From Gracilaria domingensis (Eukaryota; Rhodophyta; Florideophyceae; Gracilariales; Gracilariaceae), in NCBI GenBank assembly GCA_022539475.1, contig VCMS01000477.1, forward strand, positions 27,165-66,664: DNA of 39,500 nucleotides, given 5' to 3'. Each line of letters begins with the position of its first letter. Positions within the stretch are counted from its first letter, which is position 1. This document shows positions 20,391-31,500 of the stretch, one piece after another. A program made the position numbers and the translations under genes. The notes below the pieces were generated by a model, which saw only the letters and a list, made by a program, of their open reading frames with translations, did no database searches and was not told the origin of the DNA.

Positions 20391-21243
20391 TTTGATGGCA
20401 AACGACGCGGGTGATTGCACACCCTTGCACTTGCCTATCGTAGCAGAAAGAGACTCAGAGTAGAACACCCAGCCACATAAAAAGATCAACGTGGGCCCAG
20501 ACTCCATCAGGTAAATAAACTTAGTATGCCCAGGAGAAGATCTCACGGCACAGAAAAGAGAAAGAGGAACTAGTGGCGTGATAACCAGCAAACGAAAGAT
20601 ATATCGAAAAACGGACGACAACAAACTGCACGCGAATTCTGCAGTCAAATTTATCTCTGCGCCTCCGGAGACAAGCATATAGACTTCTCACGAGGCTCCC
20701 TAAGGAAGAGTTACTAACTGAAGATAGTCTTCACTCCGTACCCCAACCTGGTTTCTTGCAGAAGACGTTACGCGGCACTCAAAGAAAACCGAACGGACAA
20801 CTTCCCCTCTAGCGCCAAAGTCCGTGTAGCACCAGTTCTCTCGACAGACACCGTTATCCGAGCGGAAGCTCCGGTGGGGCTTACTGACAACAGAAGCGCC
20901 TTTGGTACACACTACCCGATTCTCGTCCATGCCTAGGGCGCTTTGACCGGTACTGGGGTATCTGTTGAGTAGAGCAGTGCTCGCACAGAACGCGCAAGCA
21001 CAAAAGATGTTGATAAGGCACGGAGGCCTAGACGAAGTAATAAGTTACTTAGCTGCACTGCTCAAGGTATATGGGTACGGTTGATATAATAATAAAGTTG
21101 ATGAACGCAATGTTTTGTTGGCTCGAGACACCGCTGGGCGTCTTTGCGACCCTTTATATAGAGTTCTGAACCCTCTAGAAGAGACTAGAAATGCAATAAC
21201 GCACTATAGTTACTAACTAGATGCAGTAGTACTCCTAAATGTA
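20387..21243 (-). repeat. Right direct repeat (5' LTR position) of Ty3 element A
   Basis: Pairs with 14559-15416. In element direction it begins near 21243 and runs into the first ATG of gag, so there is no separate leader and no space for a tRNA primer-binding site outside the repeat. It contains a TATA box at 21152-21160. Confidence 0.7.
21152..21160 (-). promoter_or_regulatory. TATA box in the 5' repeat of element A
   Basis: TATATAAAG on the minus strand, about 90 bases inside the outer end of the repeat and correctly oriented for transcribing gag. The other repeat has lost it. This supports reading the repeat as an LTR with a promoter. Confidence 0.5.
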
Positions 21244-21530
21244 GAGTAGTGGGGCCAAACCCACTACAGTTTGATATCATTGGCCAGTTTAGCACACGCG
21301 GCATTGCCTTCGGGCAATGCATGCATGCCAACTGGCGATGTCCTTCTGACTGTAATTACAGCAGTGCATTGCACCCACATTATGTAGCGTAGGATATAAA
21401 GCAGATGCAATAACAATTCAGACTTGCGGGACTCTCTCTTCCCACATATTTCGCGGGATAAGTAGCGAAGTACGCAGCCCGGTCTTCTTTCCAGCAGCTC
21501 GCCTGCTGCCTCTTCCTCTTCTTCTTCAAG

Positions 21531-21875
21531 ATGGATCGTCACTCCTTCGTCGAAAGGCCGTCGTGTCCAGCTTGCCAGAAAACCAACGATGATTACTACG
21601 ACGACGGCTTTTGAGACAGCCTAGAAGTCTGTGTTGATACATTCAACGAAATTCTTGGAAAGTATCATGAGGTCGCGATTACGCAAGTTCAAGCGATGAT
21701 GCTCGAAATCGCTCTAAATAAGAGCCGAGCCCGTCGTAAGTAAAGACAAAGACCTCCTGTCGGTGGCATTTCTCTTTTCTTCTCGAATTCCTCTTTTACA
21801 GATTCTACTTTAGTTAGAGACACTGGTCTTAAAGTTTTACTCAGACTTTTAGAACGCATACCAGACGAGATATAG
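21531..21875 (+). pseudogene. CxxC microgene B (unknown family), probably two exons
   Basis: ATG 21531 starts MDRHSFVERPSCPACQKTND, then DDGF, an in-frame TGA at codon 28 (21612-21614), DSLEVCVDTFNEILGKYHEV and AITQVQAMMLEIALNKSRAR, ending at TAA 21741 if unspliced. A consensus donor GTAAGT (21736) and a strong pyrimidine tract ending TTTTACAG (21801) suggest a 66-base intron; splicing gives RARHSTLVRDTGLKVLLRLL then ERIPDEI, TAG (21873-21875) and YLVIATMLFHW. The second exon resembles the DEPRDLVIVQAM part of microgene A and shares ACCTCGTTATCG with it at base level. A TATA-like GGATATAAAG lies about 140 bases upstream. Function unknown; short, helical, two cysteines. Confidence 0.45.
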
Positions 21876-22176
21876 TACCTCGTTATCGCTACGATGTTGT
21901 TTCATTGGCGCGCTGGCTGAAGCAGCACTTCTGGGGCAATGAACTTTCCGACTCTGATACCCAAACGGACGGCCGGTCCATCATTTTCCTGCTTCAGTGA
22001 CTAATGTCCTAGTCCACCTGCACGGAGTCGTTCAGGCGGCGGTTCTAGCGAGGATTGCTTATTGAAGCGTCTGATTGCGTGCATGCATCATCTACTCGCG
22101 AAAAGCCCGGTCCAGTACGCCCTCACCGACGCTCAGCATTGTTTAATTGACAGAACCATTCAATCACATAACCATC

Positions 22177-23214
22177 ATGTCCGTCATCCAGCAGTGGTAC
22201 CGAATTGGAGGACACGGAGGCTCCGGTTTTAGACAAGAGCGGATCTCGCACAGTCAAGTGGTTACCAAGATCGAAGCTTGGGCAGAAGGATGGCAGTTGC
22301 ACGGTATTCAGCTCTCGTTCTCCAATGGATCTGTAGCAGTGATCGGCAAGAAAAAATAACGATACCAGGGCACCCTCATCATGGACGATGCAGGTGGTGA
22401 ATATGTTAATTTCCTTTCAATCTACGGGAACGGGGCTGGAACCCGCTGCGATGCCTTCCACATCGCGACCAACGAAGGTCAAGATTACTTCCCACAGATG
22501 TACGATTGGGGTCTCAGGACGGAGTACAAAATGGAAGTCGGCTCTGGTATCATTCTGGGAGCATTCGGAAGGGCAGATTGGGAAATTGACAACTTATGAA
22601 TATTGATGCTGCGCAATGTTATTGGCACCGACATGACTAGCGTCGTCTATGACATGAGAGGTGAGAATTTGCTTCCTCCGCAAAAGAAGATCGCACTTGA
22701 TGTGACATTGGCAAACCCATCGGATACGGAGAGCGATAAAGGGGCCCAGAAGGTGACGAAATCGAACCAGACTGGAGGTAGTTGGAGCATTATAGCTGGA
22801 GTCACATTTGGTCAATCATATAAGGTGGAGGTTGGGATTCCCGAGGTGGCGGATGTTGAGGTAGAGACGAAATGGGAGATTTCTGATTCCGGTACTTATG
22901 GGAAGAGTTGGAGTACGACGGAAGGGTAAGAGGCCTCCATTCCTCTCATTGCTCTGGCACTGGAAAAAACTAGTATCACGGTGCACTAGTACGAAGAGAA
23001 TCTAAGCCAGTTGCCGTACACGGCGCAGATGAAGTACTTTCTTGACAATGTCTCGAAATTTTACACACATGTTAATGGCGTCTACGATAGAGTAACAACA
23101 AGCCGTTTCATGCAGGAATCTACGACAGTGGCGACTTGGGACGATACAGGCAAAAACTCGATACCGATTGGGGAGGATAGCCCTAGTTTCATGAAAATGA
23201 CCACGAAGATGTAA
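22177..23214 (+). pseudogene. Jacalin-lectin / aerolysin-type (natterin-like) protein, interrupted by stops
   Basis: ATG 22177 begins MSVIQQWYRIGGHGGSGF. The first ~140 codons fit a jacalin-related lectin: GGHGGSG near the start, VTKIEAWAEGWQLHGIQLSF, FLSIYGNGAGTRCDAFHIAT and FGRADWEIDNL at the end of the fold. The next ~200 codons fit an aerolysin-family pore-former: GTDMTSVVYDM, GGSWSIIAGVTFGQSY, VEVETKWEISDSGTYGKSWS (amphipathic, Ser/Thr-alternating), then LPYTAQMKYFLDN and HVNGVYDRVTTSRF. The frame is continuous with no frameshift but has TAA at 22357, TGA at 22597, TAA at 22927 and TAG at 22987; the TGA is where many jacalin domains have Gly after IDNL. All four stops recur at 35245-36282. 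Members bind sugars and insert in membranes. As it stands no full-length protein can be made without readthrough. Confidence 0.65.
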
Positions 23215-23960
23215 GTGTGGGCGTGGAGAATTTTGAGCGGCATCTATCTGTGAGCCGTCCTTAGCACGAGAACAAGAGTGGTCCGTGTCCTTATATACAT
23301 TATTAATGCTGTTCTTAGATTAAGCCCCTGCAATAGATTGGCTTAGCCGAGATGCTGGTTTGGCAGGTTTACAGCATCAGAAAATACCGAAGCAGCTGCC
23401 AGAGACCGTTGCGAATGAGACCGATTATGATCAATCTATCCAAACTAAGTTACTGTTGTCTTTTTGTCCTTTCTTGTCAATTCAAATTCCCCTACGTAGG
23501 CCGGGATGATCATTCAATGTCACGAAGTGCTGTCCTTTACTTTCTAGACTACTCGAGGCTGATATTTGGGTGATGTACTCATTTGTGCGAATGGTTTGCC
23601 CAGAGAGTACGGCTCAGCTCGCCGGAGCACAGATAGCAATTACCAATACCCTGACGCGCCGTAGCTCTGGCTCCACCTGCAGCCGATCGCTTCAGGCCTG
23701 TGTGTAGCAGTAACATTAATCAACAAAGCGCTTTGGTTTTTGGAAATAATATAGTGACTGCAGCGTCACAGCCTGTTTCAATATGACTTCTTCCAACTAT
23801 GGCGTTGTCTCTGTTATCTAACCACTGCTTCTGAAGAAAGTTGACCAACCGTCTTTAATTCAGTTTGAGATGGCCTACGCAGCCTATCGCGGAAGGTCGA
23901 AGACGTTAACTAAGACCGCGATGAACACTCTAAACTCTCAGTACCGTCTATAAAGAACTG
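23215..23960. other. No gene seen; probable 5' region of Ty3 element B
   Basis: Lies between the lectin gene and the gag ATG of element B. A TATATA-containing stretch (CCTTATATACATT, near 23290) could be a promoter. The 5' LTR of element B should be here, but its partner would be beyond the window, so its limits cannot be set. Confidence 0.35.
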
Positions 23961-25458
23961 CATGGATTCGGCCACGCTTCATTCTTCGTCTGTAATTGGT
24001 GAAAGTGAATGGGCTTTTACAGTCGTAGAAGCTACTGCAGATAAGGTGGAAACTTGGCTCGAGAGGGCGTCGCTGTCTACCCCCGAAGGATCTTTCTGAG
24101 AGAATTGATGCTACAATACGCAGTGTTTCGTTCAGACCAAATAAGGAAGACCCTGCCGGGGATGTCGCGAACTTTTTAATTGATTTTATCACCGGGTTAG
24201 ATCAAAACAATGCCTCCGAAGTTCTTGAGGATGTCGATATGTCAAAGAAATTCATCGATCGATTGGTAAACAAGTTTACGCCTGAAGTAATCTAGGAACG
24301 TATCAAAATGATGCGTCGGGGCTGGAGAAAGGAGCAACTTGCTAACATCAAACTGTTCAAAGATGAGGTTTCAAACTTAGCTCTCGAAATCTCGCTCACG
24401 GAGACCGCTCTCTCTCTATTGCAACCGAAGCAATCTAGGAGTTTCGGAGACCGTTCACGCAAGCATGACGAATCCGGAAAGGCAAATAGGACAAGCAAGA
24501 AGGCCTCTGGCAATGAAGCGATTGAGAAGAAGCGAATCGGGAAACACAAGGAAACAGAGTGGGACCAGCCTTGTCTTAATCCTGATTGTTCTGGCATTCA
24601 TCACCTGAAATACTGCCCAAACACTGCCAGCGATCGAAAAAAGGAATTTTTTGGCCACCACTACGGTAGTAAGAACACCAAGAAGGCTAAGACAATTAAG
24701 AAAAGTCCCTCTCCGGAACATGCTTTTCCTGATCCAAGCTCTGGTCGTCTCAGAGTAGCCTTAGAGCATTCTATCTTCAAAATTCTACTTGGCGACTCTA
24801 GTGCAGATTTTAGCGCAATGGACACCAATATTTTGCACAAACTTGTCTCCGCCGTACCGAGTATCACTGCGAAAGTGTTCCACAAACCAATACCCCTGGC
24901 TTGGGCATTCTCCAGTGGAGGAAGGGCCGAAATCTACGCATCTCGCTCTGTCACACTTGCGATTACAATATTCCTTCCAGGATCCAATATCCCTGTGCGC
25001 GTGAGAGGAGTGGAATTTTACGTCATTGATAAAGCAATGGATGAAATTCTACTTGGCAGACCCTTCTTGAATTCAATCGGTTTGAATTTGGAAGACCATT
25101 TCAAGCGAGTTGGAAGCCACGTTCACGATCGACACGTAGATGAATTCGACTGGTTGTAATTCAAGAATGCTAAGGCAAAATACCAAGGCCTGTCGTATGC
25201 GAGCGCCGCAGATGACGACCCGATTGAACTCCCAGAATCTCTCTCTGTTGAGATTGGTGATGACAGTGATAGTTTTGTCAATCAAGCGTTCACGAGAATG
25301 ATTTCTGAGGCAAACAGCAACGGTATGAACGAGGAATATATATAGGAGTTGAGACGCCTTCTCCAAGAGTTTTCGGGACGTGGTTGTCGCATCACATAGG
25401 ACCTGATCGTTTCTGTCCGACCGTTGCCGCATGGTCATTACATTATTGAAGAACGCCC
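23961..25458 (+). pseudogene. Gag-protease of Ty3 element B (left contig copy)
   Basis: Same gene as at 37030-38412, which has the better sequence. Here an extra C in the run at 24080-24084 shifts the frame after LERASLSTP; the other copy has four Cs and reads through. In-frame TAG (24292) and TAA (25157) are shared with the other copy. The last ~100 bases before the N at 25459 carry several extra and missing bases (for example an extra T in GAGTTTTCGGG), typical of a low-coverage contig end. Confidence 0.65.
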
Positions 25459-25459
25459 N
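25459..25459. other. Single N at a contig join
   Basis: The only ambiguous base in the window. Left of it the sequence is RT-proximal Ty3 element B; right of it is the middle of the DIRS-like gag on the opposite strand, identical to sequence beginning at 12245. No biological junction signature is visible. Confidence 0.85.
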
Positions 25460-27700
25460 TTCTGATTCGCGGTCATCAGCTGCTGCGACTGATCTATGGA
25501 GTTAGAGCATAGAGGTGAGAAGGCCCTGGGGTTAGTGTCTGTTCTGGCCACGGAGGATGCCTGTCGAAAGGCAGCAGCTGCCAGAGATAGAAAAGCAGCA
25601 GCTTCATCAGCGCGGTTCGCCGAAAAGATTCTGGGTGAGAGGGATTGGTAGATCTCTATAGCAGAATTAATGAGGTTGATGAGATCGTTCGGCTTTTTCC
25701 TAGCCAGCTTCATAATATCCTGCGGTGGCATGGATAATAACTGTTCCACACTTTTAAGGGGTTCGGTGCTTCCATTAGATCCTTCTAGCTCTCGGAGGCT
25801 AGCCATCTGCAATCAGTTGTTCCTTCGTCGGGAAGGGACCGAAAGACGTGCGAAGGTTTGGTGGTGCTTATTGGGTGATGTAAAGCAAAGAAGCTGTCCT
25901 GGCGTGAATTTGGAAAGAAAGAAGAGGTGGCTTTTCGATGACAGGTTTCCAAATAGGGGGAGAGAACTGTGAGAGGATGGCCCAGCTGGGGATCAAAGTG
26001 ACGCCGCGACGTGGGAGGGGGTCGACATCAGTGATGGCTGCGGAATGGCTGGTGGCGGAGGGAAGGTTGCGGAGAGCTGCGGGCTTGATTACGCCCGGAT
26101 GGGAAAGTGGTTGGTTCGACAGGTTCATCATTCTGGGGCGGGCGAGAACGATAGAGGTTGAGGAAAGAAATTCCACGAGTGAACGCCAGAAGCGGCTTTA
26201 AATCGGAACCGGAAGGTGGTCTTTTGGTGGCAGATAAAGATGAAATTGATATACGGATGCGTTTCGACCCATGTGGTTCTAAGGTTTGAGGAGTAGGGAA
26301 GGAGAAAGGGAAGAATTCAACTCTGCTCTCTAATCTTGTACATGATGGAAGCCCATGCTTGGCGATCTGCGTTGTTGTTCGTCGGATAGCGCAATGTTTA
26401 GCAGCCAAGACTTCCACCATCCAGGTACCCGCGAAGGCAGTTTTGAGATCTCCATCTTCCGTTTATGGCGATTGCTGCACGGGAATGCCCAAAATGTAGT
26501 CTTCGTAGCTTTTCCGATTCTCGCGGGAGTGCGTTGTGAATTAGCGCGTGACAAACCGAACTTTGAGTGGCTCCATGAGTCGGTTGGTACTTTGCATACG
26601 TGCTATGGAACAAACCGGAGGCTGCTACTTGTGTGGACTTACATTTGGGCAGAAACGTAATGATTTCTTTGTCCAAAATTGAACAACTGCATCCGCCCTG
26701 TTTCGCTGGAAGTCTAGGCGTCAAGAATGTTAATTCCGGCTGCATCAGGGCCAACGCGGAAATCCTGACATCAAGAGGGAAGGCGAAGTCTTTCCATTGG
26801 AGTAGCCACGATTCAGTCGATATGAAAGAGAAAAAGACTGCCGATTCGTGTTTGCCATTTCGATTAGCTTCCCGCGAATGCCAAGGTCATTTCTCGGTTC
26901 AATAGGGCTGCTGATTTGGAAGCTTAATGTACTTCCATCCTGAATACATCTACGCGAAAAGCCAAGAGTGATCGCATATGCGCATGATTACGATATCATA
27001 CAAATTAGATTCGACATTTCTTGCATCTGTCTTGTGCCGGGGTCAGTCTCGTAACGCTCCAGTATGTACAGGCTATGAGTTGGTCCAGGTTAAGGTTCCA
27101 ATTTGGTTGTCCTGGCCAACTTCACAAAGTTTTGAAGCGCAGGGTTGTGCATTTGTTGCGTAGATTCCAAATTGATGCCGAAATCAAGAGGAATGGTGGA
27201 AAAGGCTTGCCGGAGACGATGTTTGAGGTTTTTGTGGGTTAAGAGTGCTCGAGAACGTTATTTTGATCCATGAAGGCTGTCGCTAGCTCGATGTGCTACG
27301 TTTGACAACTGATGTAAAGCAAACCTCTGATTCCGTAGTGTTTGGGAATATTGACAAAGTCGTTCTCGAGAATCTCGGATCTCATGTTCAGGGGCAGCGC
27401 GTTGCATAGGCTGCTGTAGTACAGCGCTGCCGGAAAAAGTCCTGTTTTCTTAGTCAGGTTAGGTGTGGGTATTGATGACTTGGAAATGAGATTGTGAATC
27501 ATATGAGTCGAGGGATAAAGAGAGCAGCTGGAGGTGTTGTGAGTAAAGCTCTCATCAGGATTGATAAATGACAGAGCCTAAGCAATTTGTACACAAGAAG
27601 TGGAAGATGATGAATCGACGATCGTCGAAGACAGATGCTGCCACCAGAGCTTTGCTGGGAACACCGAAGCTACGATTTTGGCAGCAATCTGCTCCAGCAA
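25460..27700 (-). pseudogene. DIRS-like element, right part (overlap copy)
   Basis: Corresponds to 12245-14540: gag N-terminal fragments, tyrosine recombinase (GRWRSQNCLRGY near 26445) and the right terminal block with the CGACGATCGTCG palindrome. Missing single bases shift the frame repeatedly. The left part of the element, with RT and RNase H, is not present in this copy. Confidence 0.65.
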
Positions 27701-27720
27701 GATCTGAAGAGCTTCCGCAC

Positions 27721-28557
27721 TCATTTTGGTGGCAAAAGACGCGGGTGTTACAGACCCTTACACTTGCTTCTCGTAGCAAAAAGAAACTCAGGGTAGAACA
27801 ACCACCACACAAAAAGATCAACGTGGGCCGAGAATCCATCACGTAAATAAACTTAGTATGCCCAGGGAAGATCTCACGGCACAGAAAAAAAGAGAACTAG
27901 TGGCTGATAACCACCAAACGAAAGATATATCGAAAACGGACGACAACAAACTGCACGCGAATTCTGCAGTCAAATTATCTCGTGCGCCTCCGGAGACAAG
28001 CGTATAGACTTCTTACGAGACTTCCCAAGGGAGAGTTACTAACTGAAGATAAGTCTTCACTCAGTACCCCAAGCTGGGTTCTTGCAGAAGACGTTACGCG
28101 GCACTCAAAGACAACCGAACGGACAGCTTCCCCTCCAGCGCCAAAGTCCGTGTAGCACCAGTTCTCTCGACAGATCGTTATCCGAGCGGAAGCTCCGGTG
28201 GGGCTTACTGACAACAGAAGCGCCTTTGGTACACACTACCGATTCTCGTCCATGCTAGGGCGCTTCGACCGGTACTGGGTTTTCTGTTGAGTAGAGCATG
28301 CTCGCACAGAACGCGCAAGCACAAAAGATGTTGATAAGGACGGAGCCTAGACGAAGTAATAAGTTACTTAGCTGCGCTGCCCAAGGTATATGGGTACGGT
28401 TGATATAATAATAAAGTTGATGAACGCAATGTTTTGGCTCGAGACACCGCGAGGCGGCTCTGAGATCCTTTTGTAGAGTTCTGAACCCTCTAGAAGAGAC
28501 TAGAAATGCAATAACGCACTATAGTTACTACTAGATGCAGTAGTACTTCTATTTGTA
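27721..28557 (-). repeat. Left direct repeat of element A (overlap copy)
   Basis: Same as 14559-15416 but about 20 bases shorter through scattered single-base losses. Confidence 0.65.
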
Positions 28558-28835
28558 TCAAAGTAGCGCACCTAAGCATAGTAGTGCCCATTGGCTCATT
28601 GAGCACACGTGGAGTTGAACCAGAGCATTCCACGTGTATTGAACCGCGCTGTAATCTCCCGTGTAAAGCCACGTGTACATGCTGACGCATAATCGCACGC
28701 CAGAATATCTTGCATATGCGCCAACATGCATCCTACATGAACCCCATTCCATGTAGAAGTGGTTGATGTATTAAGCATGAAACATAATCCCCATTGTCCT
28801 CATTTCTTCTGCGCTAGTTTCACGTCTTCGTCCGT

Positions 28836-29040
28836 AATGATCCGAAGCAGATTATCGATGATCCCGTATGTCTCTTATGCGGCCTCACGGCTGCTGATCA
28901 GTAAGACGGGGATTTTAGGACGGACTAATCGTGTCGGCCGATGCATTCAACGTCTTGTGAACAAGGATGAGCCCCGTGACCTCGTTATCGTTCAAGCCAT
29001 GTATTAGAAATCTTCTAAATAACCGCCGTCAGAACCAGAA
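28836..29040 (+). pseudogene. CxxC microgene A (overlap copy)
   Basis: Equivalent of 15702-15913. A G is missing directly after the ATG (AATGATCC for AATGGATCC), and more bases are missing near the end. The stop codons at the positions equivalent to codons 23 and 28 are retained, so they are not unique to one contig. Confidence 0.45.
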
Positions 29041-29067
29041 TTAAAGAGAAGATTTTTCTATTTGATC

Positions 29068-30267
29068 CTATCCCTTTTTTTCGTCACACACTCCCCCAAT
29101 AAACGGTTGGTACGCCGCAGCAACCGACTCGAAAGGATTACTGAGAATTCTCATTCGTCCTAAGATGCATTGGACGATGGTGAAACGGCACGAACGGCGG
29201 CATGAATAGCTTTCCTGGTGTAGCTGTTCCACGAGAGTCCAGAGTGTAATGAGGATGAGACGCTTTGACCACCTTTCACGGTCCATAGAACTTCGATACG
29301 AAGGAGGTAACTTCACCGTACGATTCAGAGCTTCCTAACGGCGAAAGACTTCATCTCCAACATTGAACGATGGCATGCTTCGAGTCATCCTGGCGACTAG
29401 CTGCATCGCAACACACGTAGCACGCTGGGGAAGGGCGCCGATAACTCGAGACGGCGTTCGAACAGCATGGCATCTTCAATCAGGGGATGGATCCGTAGGG
29501 TGCATGCGAGGAACTGTTTCATCATTAACTAAAACGGGCGGAATCCAACAACCAATTTGCGGCACGTACCGAAACGACTTGATCTGAACCCATGTCCGAC
29601 TCTGAACCTTTGTCGACAATAGTCTTAGGGATGGCGCGCTTGATCGTTCCAACCATCCTTTCGGCTCGGCCATTCGACATCGGAGGATACGCGAAAACCG
29701 GCTTCAGCTGAATTACATACTTCTTCACAATCGAATCAAAATAGCCGGAAAAGAGGGAGCGTTGTCAGACACATATACGAGGCGGACAAAGGAAGGATGA
29801 TTCTTTCTCCACGAAATTGAGAACAACTTCTGAGTCGAATCTGGGTCGCAATAGCGAAGGCAAACCAGTCAAGTGTTCTTCCTTCAATGAGGGGAAACCT
29901 ATTTCCGGAAGTACTAGTAGGAAGAGGTCCAGCAAAGTCTATTGCGAACTTGTGAGAGATGTTTGTCACCAGCTCTCTGATCGGCTCAAACGAGATCACT
30001 GGAGCCATCAACCGACATCCTACGCAACTCTGAACATACTTGGAATATCTCCACGGATTGTCGGCCACCTAAGCGATCGACTAGAAATTCCTTGTGTCCT
30101 ACTTATTCCAATGTCTGACTTCGTCATGGAACATTCGAATCAACGGAACACGATCACGAATCGGGAACCGGACGAATTCCATCTTTCGTCCTGCGGAATA
30201 AAGGTCATTCCAGACAAAAAAGTGCTTTGCGGCACGCTTCGCAGCAGTGCGCAATTTCGTGTCTTCC
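29068..30267 (-). pseudogene. Integrase of element A (overlap copy)
   Basis: Equivalent of 15954-17189. This copy is useful because the first catalytic Asp region, HKFAIDFAGPLPTSTSGNRF, is in one frame with FEPIRELVTNIS upstream (about 30000-29880), whereas the other copy is shifted there. SNGRAERMVGTIKRAIPKT is intact near 29690-29630. Confidence 0.6.
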
Positions 30268-31500
30268 TCATCCATCTCTAAGTTTCAAAGTAGCGGCCAA
30301 TGTTCGCATAGTAGGCTCGATGCCTTCAAATTCGTGGAAGTCAATCGAAGCAACCAGATCAACTTCTTCAGCGGAATTCTCTGCTGCTTCGGGATCCAGT
30401 GCATAACGAGAGATATAATAAGCGGCATGATTCACAGCATCAGGACGATAGACGATCTCAAATTCATACTCAGCGAGAAAATCCAACGACCTGGCAAGAC
30501 GACCATGAACATCTTTCTTCGAGAACGCATGCTTCAGTGCTTGGTGATCGGTCGTCCACTGGAACGGAATGGAAGAGAGCAAATAGATTCTGAACTTCTT
30601 CAAAGCGAAGACAACGGGATAACCTTTCAGAGTAATACGATTATGCCATTGCCCAACCTCATCTTCTTTTGACTGCGGTGATGCAGGTTCATCCAAAACG
30701 CAGACATAGTTCTCAATCTGCTGAGAGTCATCCGGAGGATCTGAGTTAAACTGGATATCATCGCAGTGCAACGATTTGCACAGTTGGATTAGAATCATCG
30801 GAATCATCCATAACCAGTTCATGGAGCTCTTCATCCTCTTCCGCTGGTCGATTTTGATCATGACTGTCCGACGCACATCACTAGCACCGGGCGAGAAAGC
30901 CACCGTTCTGACCTTCTGGGTCGAGGAAAGATACGGTTGCAAATCATTGTCGATGTCGAGTGTGAATCGCGCACCGACTGGCAACTCTGACGCTTCCAGG
31001 GCAATGGGTCTTCGGGCGCAACGGTGTAAAGCGGCATGAAGACGAAGATTAATTGTCTCTGTTGGCTGGTCGGGTCCACTACTGTCGAGAGGTACGACAT
31101 CATCTCTGATGGCAATATTCAATATCGGGTCGAGAGGCTCCGAGTAAGCTGGGTCTTCAGAAGAAATATCGTCTTCCTCTGCATCTCCGAATCTACGATC
31201 TCATCTGTGCAGCATCATCTTAGTCTTCAGCCTAAGCATTAATTGAAGCTGGGATGCCAAATGAGCCTATTCCTCGGACGCAACTTCTGTCTCATCTGGT
31301 CCGTGGGCATATACTTCATTCGTGAACGCATCGCGAAAGACAATCTCTTCTGCTCGTCTCTCGAACGTGCATAACCTCGGACTCTAAGCAGGAGCGGGGA
31401 ACGAAAGGTGCATTCTTAGGGGTTTCTTCCTCTCCTTCTGAATCAGGCTGATCTTCTTCAGAATCAGACTCAGTGGGCTGTTCTGGGGAATCAGTGATCA
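30268..31500 (-). pseudogene. RNase H and acidic region of element A (overlap copy)
   Basis: A 284-codon frame (31122-30268) runs from the acidic region directly into RNase H: LDEPASPQSKEDEVGQWHNR, ITLKGYPVVFALKKFRIYLL, QWTTDHQALKHAF. It is open across the place where RT should be, though missing bases in this copy may contribute. It supports the absence of RT in element A. Confidence 0.55.

Larger units (their letters stand above)
14559..21243 (-). mobile_element. Ty3/gypsy-type element A, lacking reverse transcriptase
   Basis: Minus-strand element between two ~858-bp direct repeats. In its own direction it has gag with CCHC knuckles, an aspartic protease, an acidic region, RNase H and integrase, then a 0.5-kb tail with an antisense microgene. 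RNase H before integrase is the Ty3 order. No RT motifs (no LPQG-like or x-x-DD box) appear between protease and RNase H. Several in-frame stops interrupt the proteins. A second copy at 27721-34311 is the overlap of the neighbouring contig. Confidence 0.7.

Noticed and set aside
14559..21243. Target-site duplication flanking element A
   Set aside because: No matching short direct repeat could be found outside 14559 and 21243; the left side adjoins the DIRS-like end and the right side may belong to another element.
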